Shown here: positions 16,437 to 25,442 of the stretch, one piece after another
Layout of the letters: every line of letters starts with the position of its first letter
Numbering within the stretch: the first letter of the stretch is position 1
Source of the DNA: Arthrobacter sp. FW306-07-I
GTDB lineage: Bacteria > Actinomycetota > Actinomycetes > Actinomycetales > Micrococcaceae
Direction: 5' to 3'
Assembly: GCF_021800405.1 (NCBI RefSeq)
Contig: NZ_CP084550.1
Location: forward strand, 1,612,001 to 1,676,000
Length of the DNA stretch: 64,000 nucleotides
Notes under the pieces: generated by a model
The model's database searches: none
The model's input: the letters and a program-made list of their open reading frames with translations, nothing else
What the model was told of the DNA's origin: nothing
Translations under genes and position numbers: made by a program

Positions 16437-18095
16437 AACAGTTCCGGGCACAGGTACGGGGCGGACGACGACGGCGGCGGCCTTCAGGGGCGGCCGGAAC
16501 GTTCCGTCCGGCAACCGGGAGTCCCGCGCGCTAGGGTGCGGGACACAAGGGGGCGTTGGGCCGCTGCCGCCGGGATGGTGGCCGTCGCCGGCGGGGTCGC
16601 CGCGGGGGAGTTGCTGGCAGGATTCGCCAGCCCGTCCCTGTCCCCGTTGACCGGCGTCGGCGGAGTGGTGATCGATGCCGTTCCTCCCGGTGTGAAGGAC
16701 TGGGCCATCTCCCTTTTCGGTACGGCCGATAAGGCTGCCCTGCTGACGGGCATGGCGCTGGTCATCGCCGGGCTGGCGGCACTGGCTGGAGTGCTTGAGT
16801 TCCGGAGGCGGTTCACTGGGGCCGTCCTGGTGGGCATCTTCGGCCTCGCCGGGGCGGCCGCCGTCCTGACGCGTTCCCAAGTGGCCCCGGTCGCCCTCCT
16901 GCTTCCGCTCCTGGCCGCGGGTGCCGCCGTCGTGCTGTTGCGGCTCCTGGTGGGCAAGCTCGCGGCGTGGCAGTCAGCGGCCTCAACCCGCGACGGCGAA
17001 AGGACAGCAGATCCCACACCATCCCGGTCCCGCCGCAGCTTCCTCCAGGCCCTCGCCGGCACCGCGGCTTTGGCCGCCGTTGCCGGGGCCCTGGCGGGAA
17101 TCTGGCGCGGTGCCGCCAACGCGGTCAGCGAAGCCAGGGCCCGCATCACCCTTCCAACGCCGGCATCTCCGGCGCCGCCAATCCCGGCGGCCGCGGAGTC
17201 CGGCGTGGCGGGAATGCCGCCGCTGGTCACGCCAAACCGTGACTTCTACCGGATCGATACAGCCCTCACCGTCCCGGCGGTCAACCCGGATACCTGGCTG
17301 CTCAAAGTCACCGGCATGGTGGCCCGGGAGGTCCAGCTCTCCTTCGCGGACCTGATGGCCAAACCCCTGACCGAACGCCACATCACCATCGCCTGCGTCT
17401 CCAACAACGTGGGCGGCGACCTGATCGGCAACGCCCGCTGGCTGGGCTGGCCGGTCAGGGACCTGCTGGCACTGGCAGGACCGCAGCCGGGATCCGACAT
17501 GGTGCTCTCACGCAGCACCGACGGCTGGACCGCCGGAACGCCCCTGGAGGTGCTGACGGATAACCGGGATGCCCTGCTGGCCGTCGGCATGAACGGTGAA
17601 CCACTGCCGCTGGAGCACGGCTTCCCCGTCCGGTTGGTTGTCCCCGGCCTTTACGGTTATGTTTCGGCAACCAAGTGGCTGACGGAACTCAAGGTCACCA
17701 GGTTTGCCGACGACGCCGGGTACTGGACCCCGCGGGGCTGGTCCGAGCGCGGACCCATCAAGACGTCGTCGCGGATCGACGTGCCGCGCAGCGGGCGCCC
17801 GGTCAGCCCGGGAACCGTTGTATTTGCCGGCGTCGCCTGGGCCCAGCACACCGGCATCGGGAAGGTGGAAGTGCGGCTCAACCGGGGGCCCTGGCGGGAA
17901 GCCGAGCTGGCGCCCGGCATCTCCGCCGACACTTGGTACCAGTGGAAGCTGGCCGTCGACCTCACACCGGGGCAGTACGAAATCCAGGTCCGCGCGACCG
18001 ACATGAACGGCCGGCCCCAGGATGAAACATCACGGCCGCCCGCGCCTGACGGGGCCACCGGATTCCACACGGTTAGAGTGGACGTGAAATCCTGA
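16434..18095 (+). CDS. Membrane-anchored sulfite-oxidase-family molybdopterin oxidoreductase
   Basis: 553 aa. Residues about 30-180 form four or five membrane helices. A second membrane-type segment preceded by a twin arginine (RRSFLQALAGTAALAAVAG) follows, resembling a Tat signal placed mid-protein. The extracytoplasmic part is a sulfite-oxidase-type Moco domain (YRIDTALTVPAVN, HITIACVSNNVGGDLIGNARW with the expected Mo-ligand cysteine, and GFPVRLVVPGLYGYVSATKW), followed by a Moco dimerisation/Ig-like domain (GTVVFAGVAWAQHTGIGKVEV). Its substrate is unknown. It heads a run with moeA-moaC-mog-moaE, so the operon makes both the enzyme and its cofactor. GTG 16434 was chosen from the -10 box. 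Confidence 0.85.
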   Translation: MNSSGHRYGADDDGGGLQGRPERSVRQPGVPRARVRDTRGRWAAAAGMVAVAGGVAAGELLAGFASPSLSPLTGVGGVVIDAVPPGVKDWAISLFGTADKAALLTGMALVIAGLAALAGVLEFRRRFTGAVLVGIFGLAGAAAVLTRSQVAPVALLLPLLAAGAAVVLLRLLVGKLAAWQSAASTRDGERTADPTPSRSRRSFLQALAGTAALAAVAGALAGIWRGAANAVSEARARITLPTPASPAPPIPAAAESGVAGMPPLVTPNRDFYRIDTALTVPAVNPDTWLLKVTGMVAREVQLSFADLMAKPLTERHITIACVSNNVGGDLIGNARWLGWPVRDLLALAGPQPGSDMVLSRSTDGWTAGTPLEVLTDNRDALLAVGMNGEPLPLEHGFPVRLVVPGLYGYVSATKWLTELKVTRFADDAGYWTPRGWSERGPIKTSSRIDVPRSGRPVSPGTVVFAGVAWAQHTGIGKVEVRLNRGPWREAELAPGISADTWYQWKLAVDLTPGQYEIQVRATDMNGRPQDETSRPPAPDGATGFHTVRVDVKS

Positions 18096-18118
18096 CGGCC
18101 GCGACCAAAGGCGTACCC

Positions 18119-19378
18119 ATGACCACTGCGCATCACGCCCCTGCGGGCAAGGCCCACAACGCCCGCTCCGTCGCCGCGCATCTGGCCGCAGTCACTGACC
18201 TCCTCGCCCCGCTGGCGGCAGAATCCCGCACTGAAGTTGTTCCCCTGCCTGATGCCCTGGGCCGGGCGCTGGTGCACGGACTCCTTGCTCCGCTCAGCCT
18301 TCCCCCCTTCGCCAACTCCCAGATGGACGGGTATGCCGTCCGTTCCGCGGACATCCCCGACGGCGGCGCTGAGCTGCGCATCATGCCTCCCATTCCCGCC
18401 GGGTCGAGCCCGCAGCCGCTTGGGCCGGGGGCTGCGGCGCCCATCATGACAGGTGCGATGATCCCGGCGGGGGCTGACGCCGTCGTACCTATTGAAAAAG
18501 CGGTGCCCGACCACTTCCTTCCGGAGCAGGACGGCACTGTTGTGACGCTGCCGGCCACCGCCCCGGGAACGTACGTGCGCGCCGCCGGCAGCGACATTGC
18601 GGCAGGGGAGCGGGCGCTCGCCGCCAGAACCTGCCTGGGGCCGGCACAGCTGGGACTGCTCGCCGCCCTCGGCATAACGGAGGTGGAGGTGTACCGGGCG
18701 GTGACCGTCCTGCTCGTCACCACCGGGGACGAGGTAGTTGAACCGGGCCGGCCCCTGCCGGAGGGCAAGATCTACGACTCCAACGGAACCCTCCTGGAAG
18801 CGGCAATGACGCAGGCAGGCCTTCGCGTCCGCCGCGCCGGGATCTCCACCGACAACCCTGCGGAACTCCAGGCGCTGCTGCGGACCGAAGGCCGGGACGC
18901 GGACCTGATCGTCACCACCGGCGGGGTCAGCAAGGGAGCCTACGAGGTGGTGCGGCAGGCCATGGCGGAACAACCGGTCGACTTCCTTCACGTCGCAATG
19001 CAGCCCGGTGGCCCCCAGGGAATCGGAACGTTCGACGGCGTCCCCTTCCTTGGGTTTCCCGGCAATCCTGTCAGCTGCCTGGTGTCCTTCGAGATGTTCC
19101 TCCGGCCCGCCCTGTCGGCCTTGCTGGGGGCACCGGCGGCCCGGCTGCCCCTGCGCGCCCGCCTTGACCTTGAAGGGCAAGCCCAGCAACTCAGGTCCCC
19201 CGGGCCCAAACACCAGGTCCGGCGGGGCAGCCTGCAGCCGGACGGGACGGTACGGCTGGAAGGCGGCGAGAGCTCGCACCTGATGCACGCGCTGGCAGGT
19301 TCGAACGTCCTGGTCCACGTTCCTGCCGGCGTAGCGGAACTCGCTGCCGGGGACGAGGTGGAAGTATGGATGCTGTGA
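18119..19378 (+). CDS. moeA: Molybdopterin molybdenumtransferase MoeA
   Basis: 419 aa. It inserts molybdate into adenylylated molybdopterin. Motifs are [66 protein letters not shown] and [16 protein letters not shown], covering the MoeA N-terminal, molybdopterin-binding and C-terminal domains. It starts 23 bases after the oxidoreductase stop and overlaps moaC by 13 bases. Confidence 0.94.
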   Translation: MTTAHHAPAGKAHNARSVAAHLAAVTDLLAPLAAESRTEVVPLPDALGRALVHGLLAPLSLPPFANSQMDGYAVRSADIPDGGAELRIMPPIPAGSSPQPLGPGAAAPIMTGAMIPAGADAVVPIEKAVPDHFLPEQDGTVVTLPATAPGTYVRAAGSDIAAGERALAARTCLGPAQLGLLAALGITEVEVYRAVTVLLVTTGDEVVEPGRPLPEGKIYDSNGTLLEAAMTQAGLRVRRAGISTDNPAELQALLRTEGRDADLIVTTGGVSKGAYEVVRQAMAEQPVDFLHVAMQPGGPQGIGTFDGVPFLGFPGNPVSCLVSFEMFLRPALSALLGAPAARLPLRARLDLEGQAQQLRSPGPKHQVRRGSLQPDGTVRLEGGESSHLMHALAGSNVLVHVPAGVAELAAGDEVEVWML

Positions 19379-19857
19379 ACGCAGAACAGACCCCCGCCCT
19401 GACGCACCTGCGCCAGGACGGCAGCGCCCAGATGGTGGATGTTTCCGCCAAGGCAGAGACCACCCGGGAGGCGACGGCCACCGCCACGGTCCGGACCACC
19501 GCCGAAGTGATGCAGCTCCTGGGCACCGGCGGGCTCCCGAAGGGGGATGCGCTGGCCGTTGCCCGCGTGGCCGGCATCATGGCCGCCAAGAAGACCCCGG
19601 ACCTGATCCCGCTCTGCCATCCGCTGCCGCTGTCCAAGGTGACGGTCGACTTCGACCTTGGTCCGGCCGCCGTCACCATCAGCTCCACGGTGAAAACCCG
19701 CGGCGTCACCGGGGTGGAAATGGAGGCCCTGACCGCGGCCTCCGTGGCGGCGCTGAGCGTTTACGACATGATCAAGGCCGTGGACAAGCACGCGGTCCTG
19801 ACGGACATCAAGGTGCTGGCCAAGAGCGGCGGCAAGAGCGGAGACTGGGCACTGTGA
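19366..19857 (+). CDS. moaC: Cyclic pyranopterin monophosphate synthase MoaC
   Basis: 163 aa. It works with MoaA to convert GTP to cyclic pyranopterin monophosphate. Motifs are [47 protein letters not shown] and [21 protein letters not shown] 19366 lies inside moeA; GTG 19375 would be an alternative shorter start. It ends in a 4-base GTGA overlap with the next gene. Confidence 0.93.
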   Translation: MDAVNAEQTPALTHLRQDGSAQMVDVSAKAETTREATATATVRTTAEVMQLLGTGGLPKGDALAVARVAGIMAAKKTPDLIPLCHPLPLSKVTVDFDLGPAAVTISSTVKTRGVTGVEMEALTAASVAALSVYDMIKAVDKHAVLTDIKVLAKSGGKSGDWAL

Positions 19858-20378
19858 CCACACCTTTCAGCGCAGCCGCCCCACATGTGCACGGCGAGGT
19901 ACAGGGGCGGAAGGCCGGCGTCGTCATTGCCTCCACCCGTGCGGCCGCCGGAATCTACGAAGACGAAACCGGCCCCGTGATTACAGACTGGCTCGCCGAG
20001 CATGGCTTTGACGTGTTCCCGGCCATGGTGGTCCCCGACGGTGACCCGGCAGGTGCCGCCATCAGGGCCCTCCTCACCCAGCACCCCGCCGTCATCATCA
20101 CCAGCGGCGGCACCGGGCTAAGCCCCGACGACCGCACGCCGGATGTCACCCTGCCGCTCCTGGACCGGGAGATCCCCGGGATCATGGAGGCGATCAGGAG
20201 GGCGGGCGCTGCCAAAACCCCGCTCGCGTCCCTGAGCCGGGGTTACGCCGGCGCCGCAGGGCACACGTTCATCGTGAACCTGCCCGGTTCACCTAAGGGG
20301 GTTATGGACGGGCTCACCGTCCTGGACCCGTTGATCGGGCACCTCTGCGACCAGTTGGAAGGCGGACATGGGCACTGA
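19854..20378 (+). CDS. mog: MogA/MoaB-family molybdopterin adenylyltransferase
   Basis: 174 aa. The family adenylylates molybdopterin before metal insertion by MoeA. Motifs are [31 protein letters not shown] (molybdopterin-binding), and [23 protein letters not shown]. MogA and MoaB are hard to tell apart by sequence; the name mog is used for the role. GTG start overlapping the moaC stop, and it overlaps moaE by 11 bases. Confidence 0.88.
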   Translation: MTTPFSAAAPHVHGEVQGRKAGVVIASTRAAAGIYEDETGPVITDWLAEHGFDVFPAMVVPDGDPAGAAIRALLTQHPAVIITSGGTGLSPDDRTPDVTLPLLDREIPGIMEAIRRAGAAKTPLASLSRGYAGAAGHTFIVNLPGSPKGVMDGLTVLDPLIGHLCDQLEGGHGH

Positions 20379-20832
20379 AGCATTCGAAGTAGTAAGGGCA
20401 GTCCTGAGCCCGGACCCCATCTCTGTGGACCAGGCCATAGCGGCGGTGGAAAGCGACACCGCGGGCGCGGTGGTCAGCTTCAGTGGCGTGGTGCGCAACC
20501 ACGACGGCGGCAAGGCTGTCCAGCGCCTCAGCTACAGCGCGCATCCCACGGCACACCAGGTGATGGCCGACGTCGTCGCCCGCCTTGTTGCCGAACAGGA
20601 CCCGGAAGGGGATGCCGGGGCTGAACAGCCTGTCCGCATCTGGGCAGCACATCGCATCGGCATGCTGGAAATCGGCGACCCCGCGCTGGTGTGCGCCGTG
20701 TCCGCCGCGCACCGCGGCCAGGCCTTCGCCGTCTGCTCCGAACTCGTGGACCGCATCAAGGAACAGGTGCCCATTTGGAAGGAACAGTTCTTCTCCGACG
20801 GCACCGTGGAATGGGTAGGCGCAGGCGGCTGA
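20368..20832 (+). CDS. moaE: Molybdopterin synthase catalytic subunit MoaE
   Basis: 154 aa, the large subunit that transfers sulfur from MoaD to make molybdopterin. Motifs are GAVVSFSGVVRNHDGGKAV, LSYSAHPTAHQVM, AAHRIGMLEIGDPALVCAVS and VPIWKEQFFSDGTVEWVG with the active-site lysine. It closes the Moco operon 67 bases before the dapB start. Confidence 0.93.
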   Translation: MGTEAFEVVRAVLSPDPISVDQAIAAVESDTAGAVVSFSGVVRNHDGGKAVQRLSYSAHPTAHQVMADVVARLVAEQDPEGDAGAEQPVRIWAAHRIGMLEIGDPALVCAVSAAHRGQAFAVCSELVDRIKEQVPIWKEQFFSDGTVEWVGAGG

Positions 20833-20886
20833 CCCACCGCGAGGTAACGCATGCCGCCCGGTTCCTGCACCAACCACTGCCGCCGG

Positions 20887-20902
20887 TAGGGTTAATGCCA
20901 TG
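20887..20902 (+). promoter_or_regulatory. Leaderless promoter of dapB
   Basis: TAGGGT (20887-20892) is followed by 7 bases and ATG (20900-20902). It separates dapB transcription from the Moco operon. Confidence 0.55.
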
Positions 20903-21670
20903 ACCGAACAACACTCCGTTCCCAAGCTGGTGGCCGTCCTCGGCGCCACTGGACGCATGGGCGCCGAGGCCGTCAAGGCCATCGACGCCGCTCCCGACAT
21001 GAAGCTCGTCGCAGCCCTCGGACGGGGTGACTCGCTGGAACAGCTGACCACCTCTGGTGCCCAGTACCTGGTGGACCTCACGGTCCCCGAAAGCACCGAA
21101 GCGAACGTCCGCTTCGCCGTCGAGCACGGAATCCACGCCGTGGTGGGCACCACCGGTTGGGACGTCGAACGCCTGTCCGCACTGGAATCCCTGCTGGCCG
21201 AGCACCCGGAGACGGGCGTCCTGATCGCGCCGAACTTCGCCCTCGGCTCCGTGTTGGCCTCCGCGTTCGCCGCGAAGGCGTCCAAGTACTTCGAATCGGT
21301 GGAGATCATCGAACTGCACCACCCGGACAAGGTGGATGCCCCTTCCGGCACCGCCGTCCGCACGGCACAGCTCATCGCTGCGGAACGTGCTGCTGCACAG
21401 GTGCCGCCCAGCCCCGATGCCACCACCAGTGAACGCGCCGGCGCCCGCGGCTGCGAAGTGGATGGCGTCCGCGTGCACAGCGTCCGGCTCCGCGGGCTCG
21501 TGGCACACCAGGAAGTGCTCCTGGGCGGTCCCGGTGAGCAGCTGACCCTCCGCCACGACTCCTTTGACCGTGCTTCCTTCATGCCGGGCGTGCTCCTGGG
21601 CGTGCGCAACGTTGCTGCACACCCCGGCCTCACCGTTGGCCTGGACGGTTACCTGGACCTGGGGCTTTAG
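20900..21670 (+). CDS. dapB: 4-hydroxy-tetrahydrodipicolinate reductase
   Basis: 256 aa. It reduces the DapA product with NAD(P)H in the diaminopimelate/lysine pathway. The nucleotide-binding motif GATGRMG is at 15-21. VGTTGWDVERL and PNFALGSVLASAFA follow, then the catalytic EIIELHHPDKVDAPSGTA. The C-terminal barrel-closing segment HDSFDRASFMPGVLLGVR is intact. dapA lies 3.8 kb downstream rather than adjacent. Confidence 0.95.
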   Translation: MTEQHSVPKLVAVLGATGRMGAEAVKAIDAAPDMKLVAALGRGDSLEQLTTSGAQYLVDLTVPESTEANVRFAVEHGIHAVVGTTGWDVERLSALESLLAEHPETGVLIAPNFALGSVLASAFAAKASKYFESVEIIELHHPDKVDAPSGTAVRTAQLIAAERAAAQVPPSPDATTSERAGARGCEVDGVRVHSVRLRGLVAHQEVLLGGPGEQLTLRHDSFDRASFMPGVLLGVRNVAAHPGLTVGLDGYLDLGL

Positions 21671-21673
21671 GCC

Positions 21674-22147
21674 GTGAACGGGCTGGCAGCCGGCTTCCGG
21701 AAGAACCGCACCAAGATCTGGGTGGCAGCGGTAACGCTGTTGCTGGTGTTCTACCTGGTGGTGTCCTTCCAGCGCTCACTCCTGCTCCTGTCGGACAGCA
21801 ACCTGACCGCCAAGGCCATCGGCGCCGCCTACCTGGTGCTGCCCATTGTTGGCGCCTGGGCCCTGATCCGCGAGCTGATGTTCGGTGCCCGCACGGAGCA
21901 AATGGCCAAGGTCCTGGAGGCCGAAGGCGGCCTGCCGGTGGACGAGCTCCCGCGCACGCCCGGCGGCCGGATCGTCCGGGCGGCTGCAGATGCCGAATTC
22001 GAAAAGTACCGGGCCGAGGCCGAGGCCGCTCCCGACGACTGGCGTTCATGGTTCCGGCTGAGCTGCGCCTACGATGCCGCCGGAGACCGCAAGCGTGCCC
22101 GGGCGTCCATGCGCGACGCCGTGAAGCTTTTCACCGCCGCGTCCTAG
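21674..22147 (+). CDS. Small two-helix membrane protein with a TPR-like tail
   Basis: 157 aa from a GTG 3 bases after the dapB stop. Two hydrophobic segments (residues 14-34 and 48-66) anchor the protein. The cytosolic tail ends SWFRLSCAYDAAGDRKRARASMRDAVKLF, which resembles one tetratricopeptide repeat. It is a common neighbour of dapB in this group and its role is unknown. Translation is likely coupled to dapB. Confidence 0.72.
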   Translation: MNGLAAGFRKNRTKIWVAAVTLLLVFYLVVSFQRSLLLLSDSNLTAKAIGAAYLVLPIVGAWALIRELMFGARTEQMAKVLEAEGGLPVDELPRTPGGRIVRAAADAEFEKYRAEAEAAPDDWRSWFRLSCAYDAAGDRKRARASMRDAVKLFTAAS

Positions 22148-22190
22148 CTCGCAGGGCAGCCCTGCCCAACTGCCGTAATCGGCATTGCCG

Positions 22191-22224
22191 CCGCGATGGG
22201 CATTTCTGCCCATCGCGGTCTTTT
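22191..22224 (+). terminator. Terminator after the dapB operon
   Basis: A perfect 11-bp stem CCGCGATGGGC (22191-22201) with GCCCATCGCGG (22208-22218), a 6-base loop, and TCTTTT directly after it. This is a textbook intrinsic terminator. Confidence 0.88.
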
Positions 22225-22480
22225 GCCGTCCACGGTAGGTTGACTTAGTAAACACTCTTTAGCTTTGGGGGAAAGCATGAGGTTGGCCGCTGCCGTTGGC
22301 ACTGTCCGCGCCACTGGGCTGCAGCATCTCAGGCCCGGCCCCCAACATCCCCACCCCTGTACTCCACACACCGTCATTCCGCGTGCCCGGATGCCGGCGC
22401 AGCGCTGCACCCTGACCACCGCATGCCTCATCACCGCACCTTGATCACCGCCCCCTCGTCACCGCACAGAAGGACCACCA
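22225..22480 (+). other. Intergenic region before the TM2 gene
   Basis: About 255 bases hold a TTGACT (22240-22245), which looks like a -35 box without a convincing -10 at proper spacing. A 55-codon ORF (22277-22444) with GGGGGAAAG before its ATG lies here too. The ORF peptide is Pro/His/Cys/Thr-rich with no recognisable domain, so I do not call it a gene. An AAGGACC precedes the ATG at 22481. Confidence 0.4.
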
Positions 22481-23449
22481 ATGAGCCACCCGAATTACCC
22501 CCACCCGCAGCAGAACGGGCCGGCGGCGCCGCCCATTCCGCCGCCGCCGTCATCCTTTGGCGCGCAGCCCGCTTTCGAGGGGCAGCATCCGGCAGGTCCG
22601 CAGGGGGAATACCAGCCCGGGTCCTACGGCCAAGGGCCCTACCCGGATGCGCCGCGGAAGTCCTTCATGGTCACGTGGCTCCTTTCCCTCCTGCTGGGCA
22701 CGTTTGGTGTGGACCGCTTCTACCTGGGCAAGATCGGCTCCGGCGTGGCGAAGCTGCTCACGGCCGGCGGTGCGGGTATCTGGGCGATTGTGGACCTGAT
22801 CATGACCCTGACGGGAAACACCCGGGACAAGGACGGCCGTCCACTGGAGGGCTACCAGGAAAACAAGAAGAAGGCGTGGATCATCACTGCCGTCGTCTGG
22901 CTGATCAGCATTATCACCGGAATTTTGTTGACTATCGCGTCCATCGCCATGGTTGGTGCGGCCATTGACGCCCGGAAGGTTCCCGTTGCACCTGAACTTC
23001 CTTCGGCTTCCCAGGCCGCGCCTGCCCCCTCCAGCGGAAGCCCGACCGGCGGCAGCGCGGCCGGAGCGAACTCCATGGTGGCCACCGTGTCCGAAGGCAA
23101 CACCGCGAAAATCAGTGTTCTCGACTCCATTTACACGGACAAGATTCCCGGCATGGACTACATGGAGCCAAAGAACGGCGGTTTCCTTGCGGTGGAGGTT
23201 TCCTGGGAGACGCAAACCGGCACCAGCTTCTCCAGCCCCTCCAACTTCACGGTCCTTGATGCCGACGGCAAAGAGGGCGAGCAGGTGTACCTGGATGAGA
23301 AGCTGGGGCCCTTGCCCAGCGATGAGGTAAGCGCCGGTGATGCCCGCCAGGGGATCATTGCCTTCGACGTCAAAAAGGGTCCGGTCCAGGTTGTGGTATT
23401 CGATGACTACGGCGACAAGGCGGCCACCTTCACCCTGACTGCCCAGTAG
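22481..23449 (+). CDS. TM2-domain membrane protein with extracellular DUF4352-like domain
   Basis: 322 aa. A proline/glutamine-rich N-terminus (about 55 residues) is followed by a TM2 domain (SFMVTWLLSLLLGTFGVDRFYLGKIGSGVAKLLTAGG, two helices with the DRF turn), then another helix (AWIITAVVWLISIITGILLT). An Ala/Pro/Ser linker leads to a C-terminal beta domain of about 130 residues resembling DUF4352/telokin-like secreted domains. Probably a surface protein anchored by the TM2 part. Its function is unknown. Confidence 0.78.
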   Translation: MSHPNYPHPQQNGPAAPPIPPPPSSFGAQPAFEGQHPAGPQGEYQPGSYGQGPYPDAPRKSFMVTWLLSLLLGTFGVDRFYLGKIGSGVAKLLTAGGAGIWAIVDLIMTLTGNTRDKDGRPLEGYQENKKKAWIITAVVWLISIITGILLTIASIAMVGAAIDARKVPVAPELPSASQAAPAPSSGSPTGGSAAGANSMVATVSEGNTAKISVLDSIYTDKIPGMDYMEPKNGGFLAVEVSWETQTGTSFSSPSNFTVLDADGKEGEQVYLDEKLGPLPSDEVSAGDARQGIIAFDVKKGPVQVVVFDDYGDKAATFTLTAQ

Positions 23450-23478
23450 CCGGACAACCCCCGTTAGGGGTTGAGAAA

Positions 23479-23513
23479 GGAACCCGCGCCCCCATCACCT
23501 GGGCGCGGGTTCC
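23479..23513. terminator. Bidirectional terminator between TM2 gene and acyltransferase gene
   Basis: GGAACCCGCGCCC (23479-23491) pairs with GGGCGCGGGTTCC (23501-23513) around a 9-base loop. It lies between two convergent genes. Confidence 0.8.
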
Positions 23514-23572
23514 TTGGCGTTAACTGGAAAACCCGGCCGATATGTGGAAGCCAGTCTTTCGATGGCTGCCGG

Positions 23573-24808
23573 TCAGTACAGGGCTTTGAGGCCGCCCCGG
23601 CCCACCCGGCTCGCCGCGTGGGCCACCCATTCCAGCGGACCGCGCCACCCCAGCACGGCGAACGCCATGCCGATGATGACGGCGGCCGCTGCATGGGCAA
23701 AGTACATGCCGTCCTCGGTCCAGCCCACGGGCAGGGGGTGGAGGTAGAAGCCGGAAATTACCCAGACGTGCACCGTGTACAAGGTCAGCGTCATGGCGCC
23801 TGCTCCCCGCAGCGGCAGCAGCAGGTCCAGGTCCACCCACTCGGCCAGCCGCCCCAGAAGCAGGCATGCCCCGATAGCCGCCGCCGCCACCGCTGAGGTG
23901 TGCAGCAGGTCAAGCGTGGTACCGGAGTGCGGTGCGGCCGACGCGAGCCACCACCACGAGCCCTCCTGCTGCAGTCCTGCCAGGTTGACCTGCAGCACGC
24001 TCCCCAGCGGGTACCCCGGTGAGTTCAGGACTTTCTCCAGGGCGGCCCGGCCGCCCCAATCCTCCATCGCGGCTGTGCCCAGGGTCTTGGCGGCCACGGC
24101 CACCACCGTCCCGCCCACCAGCAGCAGGACGGGAACCAGTGCCTTACTGAGGACCAGGCGGCCGATGGCCAGCCCCACCAGCAGGTACGACAGCCACTGC
24201 ACCACCGGGTAGTACCCGGTGAAGAACACGTCCGCGAGCAGCCTGGAAGGCGTCCCCAGGTCCTCCCAGTTCGGGTTGTGGCCCAGCTTCAGGGGCGGCT
24301 CGGGGGCAAGGAGCCAGGGCCGCAGCAGATAGGCCAGCACCGGCGACGCCAGGATCCAGCCGGCGGCCCACGCACACAGTCGCTTCACGCCGAGTCCCAG
24401 GAAAGGCAGGATGCACAGGAAAAGGACGGCGTAATGGACCAGGATGATGGCCACGTTCACTTCCAGGCTGCCCAGGGTAAGCCCGACGGCGGCAATCACC
24501 AGGGCGCGGAGCGCCACTCCACGCCGGGCGCCGGAGAGTTCGGCGCCCTCCAGAGGCTTGTCCCTGCCCGTGGAGAGGGCAAGCCCGACGCCGGCCAGGA
24601 CGGCGAAGAGCGCCGCGGCCCGCCCCGAGAACGTGAGGCCGATCCAGGTTGGGGTGAGGCTGGCGTTCGATTCGAACGTCGGCAGCAGGTGCGTGGCCAT
24701 CATGCCCAACAGGGCCAGGCCACGGGCGGCGTCGATGCCCCGAAGGCGCCCCGGTTGTTGCCCGCCTGGGGTCTTCCGGGACCGGGTGGCCGGGGTTCGG
24801 GACGTCAT
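23573..24808 (-). CDS. HGSNAT/DUF1624-like multi-pass membrane acyltransferase family protein
   Basis: 411 aa with about ten membrane helices. The N-terminus RLRGIDAARGLALLGMMATHLLP is the signature of the DUF1624/heparan-alpha-glucosaminide N-acetyltransferase-like family, and the C-terminal MTLTLYTVHVW resembles DUF418. These proteins may move acyl groups across the membrane onto cell-surface glycans, but no substrate is known here. An Arg/Lys-rich cytosolic N-terminus of 20 residues precedes the first helix. Confidence 0.75.
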   Translation of the reverse strand: MTSRTPATRSRKTPGGQQPGRLRGIDAARGLALLGMMATHLLPTFESNASLTPTWIGLTFSGRAAALFAVLAGVGLALSTGRDKPLEGAELSGARRGVALRALVIAAVGLTLGSLEVNVAIILVHYAVLFLCILPFLGLGVKRLCAWAAGWILASPVLAYLLRPWLLAPEPPLKLGHNPNWEDLGTPSRLLADVFFTGYYPVVQWLSYLLVGLAIGRLVLSKALVPVLLLVGGTVVAVAAKTLGTAAMEDWGGRAALEKVLNSPGYPLGSVLQVNLAGLQQEGSWWWLASAAPHSGTTLDLLHTSAVAAAAIGACLLLGRLAEWVDLDLLLPLRGAGAMTLTLYTVHVWVISGFYLHPLPVGWTEDGMYFAHAAAAVIIGMAFAVLGWRGPLEWVAHAASRVGRGGLKALY

Positions 24809-24900
24809 GACCAGATCGTCTCACATGCACTGGCGGCGTTGCTGTCAAGCAGGCAACCACGGGGGAAGGGGAGCGCGGCAGTGCAGTGACCCCCTTGTTT

Positions 24901-24916
24901 TCGAATATATGTTCGA
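24901..24916 (+). promoter_or_regulatory. SOS (LexA) box upstream of the DUF222 fragment
   Basis: TCGAATATATGTTCGA is a near-perfect actinobacterial SOS box (consensus TCGAAC-N4-GTTCGA). It ends two bases before the TAGCAT -10 box at 24918-24923, so LexA bound here would block the promoter. Confidence 0.75.
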
Positions 24917-24917
24917 A

Positions 24918-24932
24918 TAGCATGGCTGCATG
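24918..24932 (+). promoter_or_regulatory. Leaderless promoter of the DUF222 fragment
   Basis: TAGCAT (24918-24923) is followed by 6 bases and ATG (24930-24932). Confidence 0.55.
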
Positions 24933-25397
24933 AAGACGCCATCTACCGGAACCCCTTCGCCACGGGGATCCGACCAGCCGGGAAACCTGCACTCCGGAAA
25001 GCTGCAGTCAGGGAACTTTCGGGCCGGTCAGTTACCGGCAGATTTCCGCCCCGCGGGCCCTTCGGTGGACGGCACTGGAGCGGACGGCGGGCTGCTGAGG
25101 GCAATGAGCCCCGGAGTGGTGGACTATCTCTTCCGCCAGCTCGTCTCAGGTCGTCCCGCCGAGGACGTCCAATGGGAGCGGGAGGGCATCAGCCTCGCGG
25201 CCCAGCCAGAGGGGGCCGAGCTGGCCCGGCGGCTGGCGGAAACCGACATCGATGCGCTGACGCCAACGGAGCTGTTCCACTATGTACGCGCTGCGCAACG
25301 GCTCGCGTCCTGGGCTGAAGACCTTCGGCAGGCCGCCGTCGGACGCTATTGCCACGCCGGAACAAACGCGCCCCGGCCCGGCGGGCACCGTATTTGA
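24930..25397 (+). CDS. Short DUF222/13E12-related protein under SOS control
   Basis: 155 aa. The first 60 residues are Gly/Pro/Ser-rich. From residue 70 on (VVDYLFRQLVSGRPAEDV, DALTPTELFHYVRAAQRLASWAEDLRQAAVGRYC) it matches the start of the DUF222 region of 13E12-family proteins, but it stops before the rest of DUF222 and has no HNH domain (compare 555 aa at 13192). It may be a decayed copy or a functional short version. Its end overlaps the upstream region of dapA. The SOS box argues that it is, or was, damage-inducible. Confidence 0.6.
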   Translation: MKTPSTGTPSPRGSDQPGNLHSGKLQSGNFRAGQLPADFRPAGPSVDGTGADGGLLRAMSPGVVDYLFRQLVSGRPAEDVQWEREGISLAAQPEGAELARRLAETDIDALTPTELFHYVRAAQRLASWAEDLRQAAVGRYCHAGTNAPRPGGHRI

Positions 25398-25442
25398 CGC
25401 TCGTCACGCCCGTGGCATTGTCCTAACCAGCCGGGGACAGGG

